From positions 1-40,684 of IMG/VR virus record IMGVR_UViG_3300044695_005206: a DNA stretch of 40,684 nt. One strand, written 5' to 3'. Below are positions 22,703 to 29,966 of the stretch, piece by piece. The translations under genes were made by a program, and so were the position numbers. Source of the stretch: a virus. The notes under the pieces were generated by a model, which saw only the letters and a program-made list of their open reading frames with translations, was not told the origin of the DNA and did not search any database. The first letter of the stretch is position 1; each line of letters begins with the position of its first letter.

Positions 22703-23046
22703 GCCAGCCTCCTCGCGGCGTCGAGCGCCGCCGCCTGTGCCTCGGCCTCGGTCGAGGCGTAGCCTTCGGCGAGCCACTGCATCGTCGCCAGCCCCGGCTT
22801 GAACCCGTTTACCGCCCACTGCCAACGCGGCCCGACGATCTGTGGCTCAACGGTCAGAAGCCGGTCCTCCTTGGCCTGGTAGAGCGACGAGCCCCGCGAC
22901 CGCCATCCGTCCGCGACCGCCTCCTCCTCCGCCTCCAGCGCCCGCTGGGCCTCGATACACAGGGTCCGCGAAAGTCCGCCGTCGCCCAGCGACTCGACCA
23001 GCCGCCGCACGAGGTCGACCAGCTCCGCTCGCGTGAGGCGGGTCAT
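22699..23046 (-). CDS. Small protein with the shared C-terminal domain (115 aa)
   Basis: N-terminal helices (MTRLTRAELVDLVRRLVESL) precede the shared C-terminal unit: WQWAVNGFKPGL, then GYASTEAEAQAAALDAARR. ATG start, overlapping its neighbours by 4 bases. Confidence 0.55.
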   Translation of the reverse strand: MTRLTRAELVDLVRRLVESLGDGGLSRTLCIEAQRALEAEEEAVADGWRSRGSSLYQAKEDRLLTVEPQIVGPRWQWAVNGFKPGLATMQWLAEGYASTEAEAQAAALDAARRLA

Positions 23047-23255
23047 TTGTCACCTCCCGACGGAATCGCCAGGTTCAGCGAAACGAAGTCGAGACGGATC
23101 GGCATCACGACCTCAACTCGCGCCTCCTTCTGGCCGTCGTAGGCAGTTGCGTGCAGGTCGACGCTCTTGACCTGACCGCCGGTAAGGCGTTCGACGGTAG
23201 ACCGGACCAGCCCGACCAGCGCCTCGTTGTCTATCATTCCGTCGTTCTCGCTCAT
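23043..23255 (-). CDS. Small hypothetical protein (70 aa)
   Basis: A helix (ALVGLVRSTVERLTGG) is followed by two strand-like segments (VKSVDLHATAYDG, ARVEVVMPIRLDFVSLN). The ATG has GAGGGG upstream. Function unknown. Confidence 0.5.
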   Translation of the reverse strand: MSENDGMIDNEALVGLVRSTVERLTGGQVKSVDLHATAYDGQKEARVEVVMPIRLDFVSLNLAIPSGGDK

Positions 23256-23419
23256 CGCTTCCCCTCGGCCTTCTCGGCCTTCGTGCAGTCCCGCATGGGA
23301 CCGCTCCACCACGTCTCGCCGCACCGCACGCACCGCTTCGTGCCGCTCCGCGCGTCGAGCTCCCACTTGTGCCCGGTCGTCGGCGCGGCCACCGCAGGGT
23401 GGCGAATGTAGGACGTCAC
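23252..23419 (-). CDS. Small protein with CVRCG motif (55 aa)
   Basis: Contains KRCVRCGETWWSGPMRDC, which may bind zinc with the nearby third Cys. The GTG at 23419 has GGGAGG 5 bases upstream and overlaps the methyltransferase stop (GTGA). Confidence 0.5.
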   Translation of the reverse strand: MTSYIRHPAVAAPTTGHKWELDARSGTKRCVRCGETWWSGPMRDCTKAEKAEGKR

Positions 23420-24405
23420 CACAACCTCCCCTGCTTCGTTGCCTCGGCAATCCGAACCTCGGCCAGCTTGATGTACTCGGGGTTCAGCTCGTTCAGCACG
23501 ACGTTCCGTCCGTTCTTGAGCGCCACCTCGGCAGTCGTTCCCGACCCGCCGAACGGGTCGAGGACCGTTCCGCCCTTCGGGCATCCGGCGAGGATGCACG
23601 GTTCAATCAGGGCAGGCGGGAACGTGGCGAAGTGCGCGCCTCGGTAGGGGCGCGTGTTGACGGTCCAGACGGAGCGACGGTTGCGTCCAGTCTTTTCAAC
23701 GTCATCGTGATGCGAACCAGCACCTTGCGTTTGCAGAAAAGCAACGCCCGCTGATTTTTTGTTGTCGCCGCCGAATCCCTTGGCGCTGTTCCATGAACCC
23801 TTGGATTGTTCTGCGATGGCGCCGGCGTCGTAATAGTACCGCTCCGACTTTGACAACAGGAACAGGTACTCGTGCGCCTTCGTGCAGCGGTCGGTGACGC
23901 TCTCGGGCATCGGGTTCGGCTTGTGCCAGATGATGTCCTGCCTCAAGTACCAGCCGTCCGCTCGCAGAGCGAAGGCGAGCATCCACGGGATGCCGACAAG
24001 GTCTTTGTGCTTGAGGCCGGCCTCAATAGCGAGCTTTCCCGTACCCGTGCGTGACGACATGCGGTCCATGCCTGCGGGATTGAACTTTCCCCAGGCGTTC
24101 TTGTCGCCGGAGGCTCGGGCCTGATTCGTCGGTGCGTTAGGCGCGAAACCTCCGCCTCCTGCATAGCTATCCCCGATGTTCAACCACAGCGTTCCGTCGT
24201 CGCGCAGAACTCGCTTCACCTCGCGGAACACCTCGACCATGTTCGCGACGTACTGCTCGGGCGTCGACTCTAGGCCGAGCTGTCCCTCGTGGCCGTAGTC
24301 GCGGAGCCCCCAGTAAGGCGGGCTCGTGACGCACATATTCATCGACCCGTCTGGCAGGTCGAGCTTGCGTGCGTCGCCTTGGATGATTCGCCACGTCTCG
24401 TTCAT
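23416..24405 (-). CDS. DNA amino-methyltransferase (329 aa)
   Basis: A complete beta-class methyltransferase: catalytic TSPPYW at 27-32 near the N-terminus and AdoMet-binding DPFGGSGTT near residue 290. The SPPYW form is common in N4-cytosine enzymes, though some adenine enzymes share it, so the base modified is uncertain. It probably shields phage DNA from host restriction. There is no partner restriction gene nearby. ATG start with GGAGGACG upstream. Confidence 0.87.
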   Translation of the reverse strand: MNETWRIIQGDARKLDLPDGSMNMCVTSPPYWGLRDYGHEGQLGLESTPEQYVANMVEVFREVKRVLRDDGTLWLNIGDSYAGGGGFAPNAPTNQARASGDKNAWGKFNPAGMDRMSSRTGTGKLAIEAGLKHKDLVGIPWMLAFALRADGWYLRQDIIWHKPNPMPESVTDRCTKAHEYLFLLSKSERYYYDAGAIAEQSKGSWNSAKGFGGDNKKSAGVAFLQTQGAGSHHDDVEKTGRNRRSVWTVNTRPYRGAHFATFPPALIEPCILAGCPKGGTVLDPFGGSGTTAEVALKNGRNVVLNELNPEYIKLAEVRIAEATKQGRLW

Positions 24406-24444
24406 CGTCCGTCCTCCACATCGGCGCGAATCGGCTCGCGCCTG

Positions 24445-24663
24445 TCAGTCGTTCTCAGCCCTCGCCGCCGCTTCGGCCATCGTCTGCGCGGCCTCGAGCG
24501 TCGGCGCGTAGCCCTTCCGTCCGTCGCCAAAGCATCGGCCGGTAGACCACGTCCACGACAGCGGTCCTTCGACGCCTCGCAGTCGCACCGGGAAGACGAC
24601 GACTGGCTGGCGGCCGACCATTGCCTTCCACGCGGAGCCGGCGAGCGAGTGCCAGGTGGTCAT
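24445..24663 (-). CDS. Small protein with the shared C-terminal domain (72 aa)
   Basis: The strand-rich first part ends in GPLSWTWSTGR, then GYAPTLEAAQTMAEAAARAE, matching the paralog group at 22021-23046. The ATG overlaps the upstream stop. Confidence 0.5.
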   Translation of the reverse strand: MTTWHSLAGSAWKAMVGRQPVVVFPVRLRGVEGPLSWTWSTGRCFGDGRKGYAPTLEAAQTMAEAAARAEND

Positions 24664-24998
24664 CGATGTCCCCACGTTCGTCCGCAGACGTTGCAGCGCC
24701 ACTCGGTCAGCCAAGGCATCTCAGCGAGCGCCTTACCTGTCGTGTGCGTCTCGCTGCTGCCGCAGTTGCCGCAGTAGTTGAACGTGCCAACGGATTGGTA
24801 ACGAGCGTCGCCTCCCGTCAACGTTACTGATCCGCCATGCCTCGGGAGTCGTCGCTCAAGGTCCGCGACCTTGGCCTCCAGCTCCTTGACCCGCCGCACC
24901 ATGTCCGCGTGCGTCTCACCTTGGCAGACGTCGCAGGACTCGCGGTCCGGTCGTGCCGCACCATCGTCATGCATGTGCCACTCGCCGGCGGTCGTCAC
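24660..24998 (-). CDS. Zinc-binding protein with central coiled coil (112 aa)
   Basis: A CDVC pair, then a leucine-heptad helix (DMVRRVKELEAKVADLERRL), then two CxxC pairs, CGNCGS and CNVCGR, that form a likely zinc ribbon. GTG start in a GTGA overlap. Function unknown. Confidence 0.55.
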   Translation of the reverse strand: MTTAGEWHMHDDGAARPDRESCDVCQGETHADMVRRVKELEAKVADLERRLPRHGGSVTLTGGDARYQSVGTFNYCGNCGSSETHTTGKALAEMPWLTEWRCNVCGRTWGHR

Positions 24999-25192
24999 TT
25001 GGCTTCCCTCACCGCCGCAACCGCAGCGGCCTTGGCGGCGTCGAGGGTGTCGGCGCGGCCCCGCTTTTTGACCGGGGACAATGACGCCTCCCACCAAAAA
25101 CCTACGTTCGGGCGACCGTGAATATGCACGGCGACTGCGTCGACGATGCCAGCGACCGCATCCACGGGAATCCACTCCACCTCGGCGCTCAC
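24995..25192 (-). CDS. Small protein with the shared C-terminal domain (65 aa)
   Basis: Short version of the paralog group: NVGFWWEASLSPVK, then GRADTLDAAKAAAVAAVREA. GTG start in a GTGA overlap. Confidence 0.5.
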   Translation of the reverse strand: MSAEVEWIPVDAVAGIVDAVAVHIHGRPNVGFWWEASLSPVKKRGRADTLDAAKAAAVAAVREAK

Positions 25193-25494
25193 TTGCCGCC
25201 CCGCTTACCCTTGCCGGCGACGAGCTCCTCGACGAAGGACGCCAGCGTGGCCGTCACCACGGACAGCCGCGTGACCTCGGCGCGCAGCGCGAGCACCTGC
25301 GACGAGACGGTCTGCCCCGGCTTGCGGGCCTTCTTGACCCACCGCCGGAACGTCTCGCGGTTGACGCCGATGCTGTCTGCGAACGCGGGCGACGACAGCT
25401 TGCCGGCGGCAAACCGCTCGACCGCCTTCTCTCGGAACTCGGCCGTATAGAGCGTCGTCTCGCGGCGCTGCATGACTCGTTCGACCTTCTTCAT
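25189..25494 (-). CDS. Helix-turn-helix protein of the transposase-N-terminal type (101 aa)
   Basis: Residues 15-60 look like the HTH_Tnp_1 domain of IS3 OrfA proteins: LYTAEFREKAVERFAAG, SIGVNRETFRRWVKKA. A C-terminal helix with possible coiled coil follows. No OrfB, integrase core or inverted repeats lie nearby, so it is more likely a phage DNA-binding protein than an insertion sequence. ATG start with GGAG upstream. Confidence 0.6.
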   Translation of the reverse strand: MKKVERVMQRRETTLYTAEFREKAVERFAAGKLSSPAFADSIGVNRETFRRWVKKARKPGQTVSSQVLALRAEVTRLSVVTATLASFVEELVAGKGKRGGK

Positions 25495-25778
25495 TTGCCA
25501 TCTCCCCTCTCGCTCGCCTCTGTCCAGCCCTCTCCCCGCATCAGCCGCTCGGCGGCGACCTGCATCGCGTTCTGGAGAGGCTGCACCGACGGCCCCGCCA
25601 TCGACAAGGTGACAACCGGGACCGGCGACCCGCGCCGGTACATCAGCGCGCACCAGCCGTCGGGCGGCGAGCCGACCATCTCGACCTCGATGCGCCCGTC
25701 GTACGCAGTGCCGGCAAACCGCGTGATGCGGCCCTCGCTCGGACTGCCGTGCGGGAAGGTCCAGGCGATCGGGTTCAC
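25491..25778 (-). CDS. Hypothetical protein (95 aa)
   Basis: A compact alpha/beta-looking sequence (GRITRFAGTAYDGRIEVEMV, GWCALMYRRGSPVPVVTL, then an Ala-rich helix). The GTG at 25778 has GGAGG upstream and overlaps the repeat-protein stop. Function unknown. Confidence 0.55.
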   Translation of the reverse strand: MNPIAWTFPHGSPSEGRITRFAGTAYDGRIEVEMVGSPPDGWCALMYRRGSPVPVVTLSMAGPSVQPLQNAMQVAAERLMRGEGWTEASERGDGK

Positions 25779-26047
25779 GACCGCCTCCGCTTGCGCGACC
25801 GCACCGAGCCGTAGCCGTCGCCGGAGCCGTAGCCGTAGCCGTCGCCGTAGCCGGAGCCGGAGCCGGAGCCGTAGCCGTCGCCGTAGCCGTAGCCGTCGCC
25901 GGAGCCGGAGCCGTAGCCGTCGCCGTAGCCGTAGCCGGAGCCGTAGCCGTCGCCGTAGCCGTCGCCGGAGCCGTAGCCGTCGCCGTAGCCGGAGCCAGAG
26001 CCGGAGCCGTAGCCGGAGCCGGAGCCAACAGGCCGCGTCGGGCTCAC
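25775..26047 (-). CDS. Low-complexity Gly/Tyr/Ser/Asp repeat protein (90 aa)
   Basis: After a short start (MSPTRPVG) almost the whole chain consists of Gly-X dipeptides, with X being Ser, Tyr or Asp (GSGYGDGYGSGDGYG), ending in a basic tail SVRSRKRRRS. The protein should be disordered. Tyr/Gly-rich chains with a basic end can self-associate or bind nucleic acid, but that is inference. The GTG at 26047 gives a GTGA overlap; a GTG at 26059 is also in frame. Confidence 0.65.
   Translation of the reverse strand: MSPTRPVGSGSGYGSGSGSGYGDGYGSGDGYGDGYGSGYGYGDGYGSGSGDGYGYGDGYGSGSGSGYGDGYGYGSGDGYGSVRSRKRRRS
25808..26029. repeat. Hexanucleotide microsatellite encoding Gly-X dipeptides
   Basis: About 37 tandem hexamers of three kinds (GGCTCC, GGCTAC, GGCGAC on the coding strand). 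Copy-number change would keep the frame. Confidence 0.85.
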
Positions 26048-26373
26048 TTGAGTCCCCACCCGTCATGCACCGGCACGCAGAAGATCTCGGCGTCCTCGGG
26101 CATGTCGACGTCGGCGATGGGTCGCAGGTCGCCCTTTTCGGTCTCCACCAGCTTCGCAAAACCGATGGACTCCCACTTGAAGACCCAGACGGCCCGCGAG
26201 AGGTGGATGCGGCCGTTCTCGCGCTTGACGTCGCCCGCGAAGATCCAGCCTCGGTCGACGACGACCACGGCGCGCGTGCCGGCGGGACGAGGTTGGACGG
26301 GGGCGTACTCGACGCCGTTGATGGTGATCGTGTTGTTCATGGTCAGTGTCCCCTTCTGGTTGTTGTCAGACAT
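26044..26373 (-). CDS. Hypothetical phage protein (109 aa)
   Basis: Strand-rich core: AVVVVDRGWIFAGDVKRENG, AVWVFKWESIGFAKLV, then ADVDMPEDAEIFCVPV. The GDV...WVF...WES pattern is familiar from small phage proteins of unknown role. The ATG at 26373 has GGAGG upstream; ATG 26340 is an alternative. Confidence 0.55.
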   Translation of the reverse strand: MSDNNQKGTLTMNNTITINGVEYAPVQPRPAGTRAVVVVDRGWIFAGDVKRENGRIHLSRAVWVFKWESIGFAKLVETEKGDLRPIADVDMPEDAEIFCVPVHDGWGLK

Positions 26374-26666
26374 CACTTGCCTCCCTGCGCCCCGGTGAGC
26401 GCCTCCGGTCCGAGCGGCGGTCGGCCCGCCGCGTGCCAGGCGAGGGCGCGGCGTTCGAGCTCCTCGACGGAGGCGCCGAGGGTCCGAGCCAGCCCGACAA
26501 CGCCCTTGAGGCCGACGCCCGACTGATGCTGCCGGAGTTGCGACACGAAGCCGGTCGTCACGCCCATGCGCTTGGCGAGCTCCATCAGCCGTCGGCCGTC
26601 GCGGTCCCATGCGTTTGCGACCTCGGCCGCGTACCCGCTGACTGCCTTCCTCGTCTCGTCGTCCAT
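26373..26666 (-). CDS. XRE/Cro-like helix-turn-helix regulator (97 aa)
   Basis: Residues 28-65 form a Cro/C1-type HTH: LMELAKRMGVTTGFVSQLRQ, then a recognition helix and the usual LARTLGASVEELE tail. As the first gene of the leftward cluster, next to the divergent control region, it probably regulates this switch. The ATG has AAGGAGAAA upstream. Confidence 0.75.
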   Translation of the reverse strand: MDDETRKAVSGYAAEVANAWDRDGRRLMELAKRMGVTTGFVSQLRQHQSGVGLKGVVGLARTLGASVEELERRALAWHAAGRPPLGPEALTGAQGGK

Positions 26667-26676
26667 CGCTTTCTCC

Positions 26677-26773
26677 TTGCTTCGTTGTAGCGTGCTAAAC
26701 TAGTGTTCTCTCTCGCAGCTTAGGCGACTGCGTTGAGCGCGGTCAAGACAAAATCAACCGAGGTGTCAACCTC
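26677..26773. promoter_or_regulatory. Divergent control region with candidate operators
   Basis: Between the divergent regulator and replication genes lie the palindrome ACTAGT (26699-26704) and an inverted repeat GAGGT-GTCA-ACCTC (26760-26773). A weak rightward promoter, TTGCTT (26677-26682) with TAGTGT (26701-26706), is possible. These are reasonable repressor sites, not shown ones. Confidence 0.4.
26718..26746 (-). promoter_or_regulatory. Candidate leftward promoter of the early cluster
   Basis: Read leftward: TTGACC (26746-26741), 17 bases, then CTAAGC (26723-26718). It drives the HTH regulator gene. Confidence 0.5.
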
Positions 26774-26792
26774 AAGACCGAAAGGAGGGCGG

Positions 26793-27260
26793 ATGGCAGG
26801 ATACGAAAAGGCGAAGCTGATCCAGATGTCCCGATGGGAACCGTGGGCGGATGCGTACTTCCGAGCCATGAGTTCGCATCAGAAGCTCGCGTGGATGTTC
26901 ATCACGACAGGCCCACACACCTATCCTGCGGTGCCGGGTCTGTACCGGCTCACGTTCGCGCAGGTCTACGAGCGCCTCGACTTGCGACACGACAACGGGG
27001 AGCCGTTGACGCGCAAAGAGGTCGCCGGGATGACTCGCGAGTTCTTCGAGCAAGGCTACATGAAGGGCGACGGCGTCACCGGCCTCATTCGTGTTTTTGC
27101 GGTCACCGCCGACATGCCGATGTCATCGGCGACCGTCGTTTGCAACCAACTCAGCAAACTGCCGGCCTGCGACCTGAAGGACGAGCACATCGTCGAGATG
27201 ATGCAAGCCGTTTCATCCCCAGACGTTATCGACCTCCTCTCCCACCAGTTGGGCCGGTAG
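26793..27260 (+). CDS. Replication-module protein, initiator-like N-domain (155 aa)
   Basis: The chain resembles the winged-helix N-terminal part of phage replisome organisers: LAWMFITTGPHTYPAVPGLY and EVAGMTREFFEQGYMKG. It ends before a DnaD-like domain. It directly precedes the initiator gene (4-base spacing), so it may be a partner of it. Start: ATG with AAAGGAGGG upstream. Confidence 0.55.
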   Translation: MAGYEKAKLIQMSRWEPWADAYFRAMSSHQKLAWMFITTGPHTYPAVPGLYRLTFAQVYERLDLRHDNGEPLTRKEVAGMTREFFEQGYMKGDGVTGLIRVFAVTADMPMSSATVVCNQLSKLPACDLKDEHIVEMMQAVSSPDVIDLLSHQLGR

Positions 27261-27264
27261 GACC

Positions 27265-28287
27265 ATGCCGAACCGAATCATCAAGGACGCGATTCTCGTC
27301 AGCGCGAACATCGACCAGCTTACGGCCGACGAGGAGCGGTTTTTCTTCCGTCTCCTCCTTATCTCGGACGACTACGGCCGGTTCGACGCCCGCCCGCCGG
27401 TCATCCGGGGGCGTGCCTACCCGCTCAAGCCCGAAGTGACCGATCAGCACGTCCTGTCGTGGATTGCCAAGCTGGTCGAGGTCGACATCCTGCACGCCTA
27501 CGAGGTCAAGGGCGCGAGGTTCATCGGTTTCTCGAACTGGCACACCTATCAGAACGTCCGCGCCGGCAAGAGCAAGTACCCGAGTCCCGAGGGTGCGCAA
27601 CTCTTGCACTCGGAGGACATTGTCGGCAACGGCACGCCCCTGCTTGCGCCTGCGATCATCTGCAAGCAGATGCAATCAGATGATCCGTCTTCTCGTATCT
27701 CGTCTCTCGCTTCTCGCTTCTCGTCTCTCGGTTCTCGTGTCTCGCCTCTCGTCTCTTCTCCCGAACCTTCGCCGGCTGACGCCGGCGCGGAAGGCGACCT
27801 CGGACCGGCACCCCTCCTGCTGGCAGAGACGACCGACCCGCAGCCCGCAACCCCCGCCCGCCCGACGCCCGCCGTCGACGCCACCGGACAGGCAAGCCTC
27901 ATCCCGGCCACCGGCAAGCCCGACCGCCGCCGCAAGCCCGCAGGCGAGCCTGAGGACGAACCGACCGCCACGGCTGATCTGGACCGCTGGGTGGCCCGCT
28001 ACGTCGAGCTCAAGCGCCCGCCGTTCCCGCCCGCACTGACGAAGGAGGACCGGATCTTCTTCTTCCAGCAGCGCAAGGCGCGTGGCATCGACGAGCTCGT
28101 CTGGGTGCTCGAAGTCCTGCACGGCGACTCGTACAGCGCCCACCTCCCCATCCGCGCCCTCGTCGCGCCCGAGGCCGCCCAGAAGGCCGCCGGCCTCAAG
28201 GCGAAGGTCGTCCAGTCGGCTGGCCCGCAACCCTCCAAGCACATCACCGGCCGCGACCTCGACGGCCTCTGGGCCGGCGAAGCCTAG
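27265..28287 (+). CDS. Phage replication initiator (O/DnaD-like, 340 aa)
   Basis: The N-domain has the familiar phage initiator pattern: MPNRIIKDAILVSANIDQLT, FFFRLLLISDDYGRFDARP and FIGFSNWHTYQNVRAGKSKYP. A Ser/Leu-rich linker encoded by 7-bp repeats comes next, followed by a Pro/Ala linker and a C-terminal helical domain (DRWVARYVELKRPPFPP...) that may bind the helicase or loader. Such proteins bind the origin and recruit the replicative helicase. The repeats inside the gene look like that origin. Confidence 0.78.
   Translation: MPNRIIKDAILVSANIDQLTADEERFFFRLLLISDDYGRFDARPPVIRGRAYPLKPEVTDQHVLSWIAKLVEVDILHAYEVKGARFIGFSNWHTYQNVRAGKSKYPSPEGAQLLHSEDIVGNGTPLLAPAIICKQMQSDDPSSRISSLASRFSSLGSRVSPLVSSPEPSPADAGAEGDLGPAPLLLAETTDPQPATPARPTPAVDATGQASLIPATGKPDRRRKPAGEPEDEPTATADLDRWVARYVELKRPPFPPALTKEDRIFFFQQRKARGIDELVWVLEVLHGDSYSAHLPIRALVAPEAAQKAAGLKAKVVQSAGPQPSKHITGRDLDGLWAGEA
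27654..27685. repeat. Inverted repeat next to the iteron array
   Basis: Perfect 9-bp arms GATCATCTG/CAGATGATC are 14 bases apart, and the left arm also pairs with a nearer copy (CATCTG-CAAG-CAGATG). It lies 3 bases before the heptamer array. Confidence 0.7.
27689..27751. repeat. Nine heptamer iterons (NNTCTCG): candidate replication origin
   Basis: Nine consecutive 7-bp units end in TCTCG. Since 7 is not a multiple of 3, the repeat is conserved at the DNA level and read in all three frames. It is polypyrimidine on the plus strand, as in many unwinding regions. Confidence 0.65.
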
Positions 28288-28310
28288 CCGCCGCCCGAAA
28301 GGAACCCGCC

Positions 28311-29075
28311 ATGAAGCCCCTGTCTGAACTCGCCCCCTGGGAAAACTACTCCGGCCCCGAACTCGAGGAGCGCGTCGATCTGCCGCCCGAGCCGGAGCCT
28401 GTCGCCCGACCTGAGCCCGTCGTCGTCACCCTCGACCCGAGCGACCGCCGTCGAGGCTGCCTCCGGTTCGCCGGCGTCGAGAACGAGCGCCTTGTCGAGA
28501 CCATCGCGACCGGCCCCGCCTTCTGCCCCGCTTTGCCCGGTCACGAGGGTAGCCAAGCCGCCGTCGAGGCCGTCGCCGCCTTTCTCGCCCGTCCCGAGCT
28601 CGCCACCCTCGTCCTTGCCGGCAAGGCCGGTCGCGGCAAGACCTACGCCGCCATCTACCCACTCGCCCACCCGTCGCTCTGGGACATGGCGAAGCACAAG
28701 GTCTGCCAGTTCCTCCACGCCTCCCGCGTCACCGTCGGCGACCGCTGGACCGCCAAGCGGGACGCCTGCATCGACGCCCACCTCCTCGTCGTCGACGACC
28801 TCGGCCGCGAGTCGGGCGATTGGGCGAGCGACCAGGTGCTCTCCCTCATCCTCGACCGCCACGACAACGGCCGGAAGACCATCATCACGACCAACCTCCG
28901 CCGGTCGTCCAAGGTCGTCACACCCGAGCAGGCCGCCCAGTACCGCAACCAGTTCATGGACCTGCGGTACACCGACAGCCTCATGTCCCGCCTGTCCGAC
29001 CCGACCGCCACCCGCTTCGTCGTCTGCAGGGGCGACGACATCCGCCCCACTCACACGCAGGAGTCCGCCGAATGA
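28311..29075 (+). CDS. DnaC-like helicase loader ATPase (254 aa)
   Basis: An AAA+ ATPase with Walker A GKAGRGKT (104-111), Walker B LLVVDDLG (158-165) and a sensor TIITTNL. It follows the initiator gene, as in other phages, and would load the host DnaB-type helicase at the origin. The N-terminal 60 residues are a Pro/Glu-rich extension. ATG start with AAGGA upstream. Confidence 0.8.
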   Translation: MKPLSELAPWENYSGPELEERVDLPPEPEPVARPEPVVVTLDPSDRRRGCLRFAGVENERLVETIATGPAFCPALPGHEGSQAAVEAVAAFLARPELATLVLAGKAGRGKTYAAIYPLAHPSLWDMAKHKVCQFLHASRVTVGDRWTAKRDACIDAHLLVVDDLGRESGDWASDQVLSLILDRHDNGRKTIITTNLRRSSKVVTPEQAAQYRNQFMDLRYTDSLMSRLSDPTATRFVVCRGDDIRPTHTQESAE

Positions 29076-29569
29076 AGTTCATCGCGCCGAAAGCCCGCTC
29101 GCCCCTGCACCGCGCCGCCGAGGGCGCCGTTCAGCGCCTCGTCGAGACGCCCACCCTCCGCACTCTGCTCGTGCTCGACGACCCAGCCGACATCTCGGCG
29201 CCGGCTGTCGCCCGCTACCTCATGGCGAGCCTCACGCCCGACAACAAGGTCGGCGCGCCCTGGTGCGACATGCTTGAACCGAACATGGGTATCCCGTCGG
29301 ACGACGAGATGCTCCGGGTTCAGAACGCGCCGGTCGTCGTTTTCTACAAGGCGCACGGGTACATCGACCCCGGCGTGCTTTACGACTTTGTGATGCTCGT
29401 GCGGAACCGGCACGAGCGCGGCCTGCGGACCATCATTACGAGCCGCGTCGAGAAGCTGGCCGAGTGGTGCCATTGGCTCACGACTCACGGCGTCAACAGA
29501 GACGAGGTGCTGCCGCTCTGGAATCTGCTCCAGTCCGACACCGGCCGTGCGGTAATACTTACCAAGTGA
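29072..29569 (+). CDS. Degenerate DnaC-like paralog lacking Walker motifs (165 aa)
   Basis: The region NAPVVVFYKAHGYIDPG, then LVRNRHERGLRTIITSRV aligns with the DnaC-like Walker B to sensor region (DAHLLVVDDLGRESG, then ILDRHDNGRKTIITTNL). At the Walker A position (TLLVLDDPADISA) the GxxGxGKT is missing, and the Walker B acidic pair is replaced by FYK. So this looks like a pseudo-ATPase copy, not an active loader. It overlaps the loader by ATGA and may pair with it. Confidence 0.6.
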   Translation: MKFIAPKARSPLHRAAEGAVQRLVETPTLRTLLVLDDPADISAPAVARYLMASLTPDNKVGAPWCDMLEPNMGIPSDDEMLRVQNAPVVVFYKAHGYIDPGVLYDFVMLVRNRHERGLRTIITSRVEKLAEWCHWLTTHGVNRDEVLPLWNLLQSDTGRAVILTK

Positions 29570-29847
29570 TGCTCCCCCCGCTCTCCCCGCTCATGCGCTC
29601 GGTCCTGCTCCGCTTCGACTCGGAGACGACTGAGACCGACGTGACCCAGTTTCTCGACGAGGAGTCCGTCCGCGAACCGGCGACGCGCGCCCGCGCCGTC
29701 CTCGAGGCGCTGTGCAATATCGGCACACTCCACCGCGAGGGCGCCGTCTACCGCGTCACGCAGCGCGGCGAGCGCGTGCGAGACCAACTCCTCGCCGACC
29801 TCGCCGAGCAGGCCCGCGCCGCCCGACCCGTCCGCCGACGCACTTGA
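29569..29847 (+). CDS. Winged-helix protein (92 aa)
   Basis: A wHTH-like region (ALCNIGTLHREGAVYRVTQRG) with a C-terminal Ala/Arg-rich helix. It starts in overlap with the paralog stop (GTG 29566 also possible). A DNA-binding role is likely. Confidence 0.55.
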   Translation: MLPPLSPLMRSVLLRFDSETTETDVTQFLDEESVREPATRARAVLEALCNIGTLHREGAVYRVTQRGERVRDQLLADLAEQARAARPVRRRT

Positions 29848-29966
29848 CATAATCACGACCAGCAGGAACGGCCCGTCCGTCGCGTCTGGCGCGTCCGCCG
29901 TCCGCAGACAGCGGCACCCCTTCCGAAGCGCCCCCGACCCCCTTTCCGTCCGCGAGGCACCCGTCG

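Noticed and set aside
25189-25494. Insertion sequence of the IS3 type
   Set aside because: Only an OrfA-like HTH domain exists; there is no OrfB transposase core, inverted repeat or target duplication nearby.
25491-26159. Leu/Arg repeat protein
   Set aside because: It is another frame of the Gly-X hexamer repeat; only the frame with normal starts and overlaps at both ends was kept.
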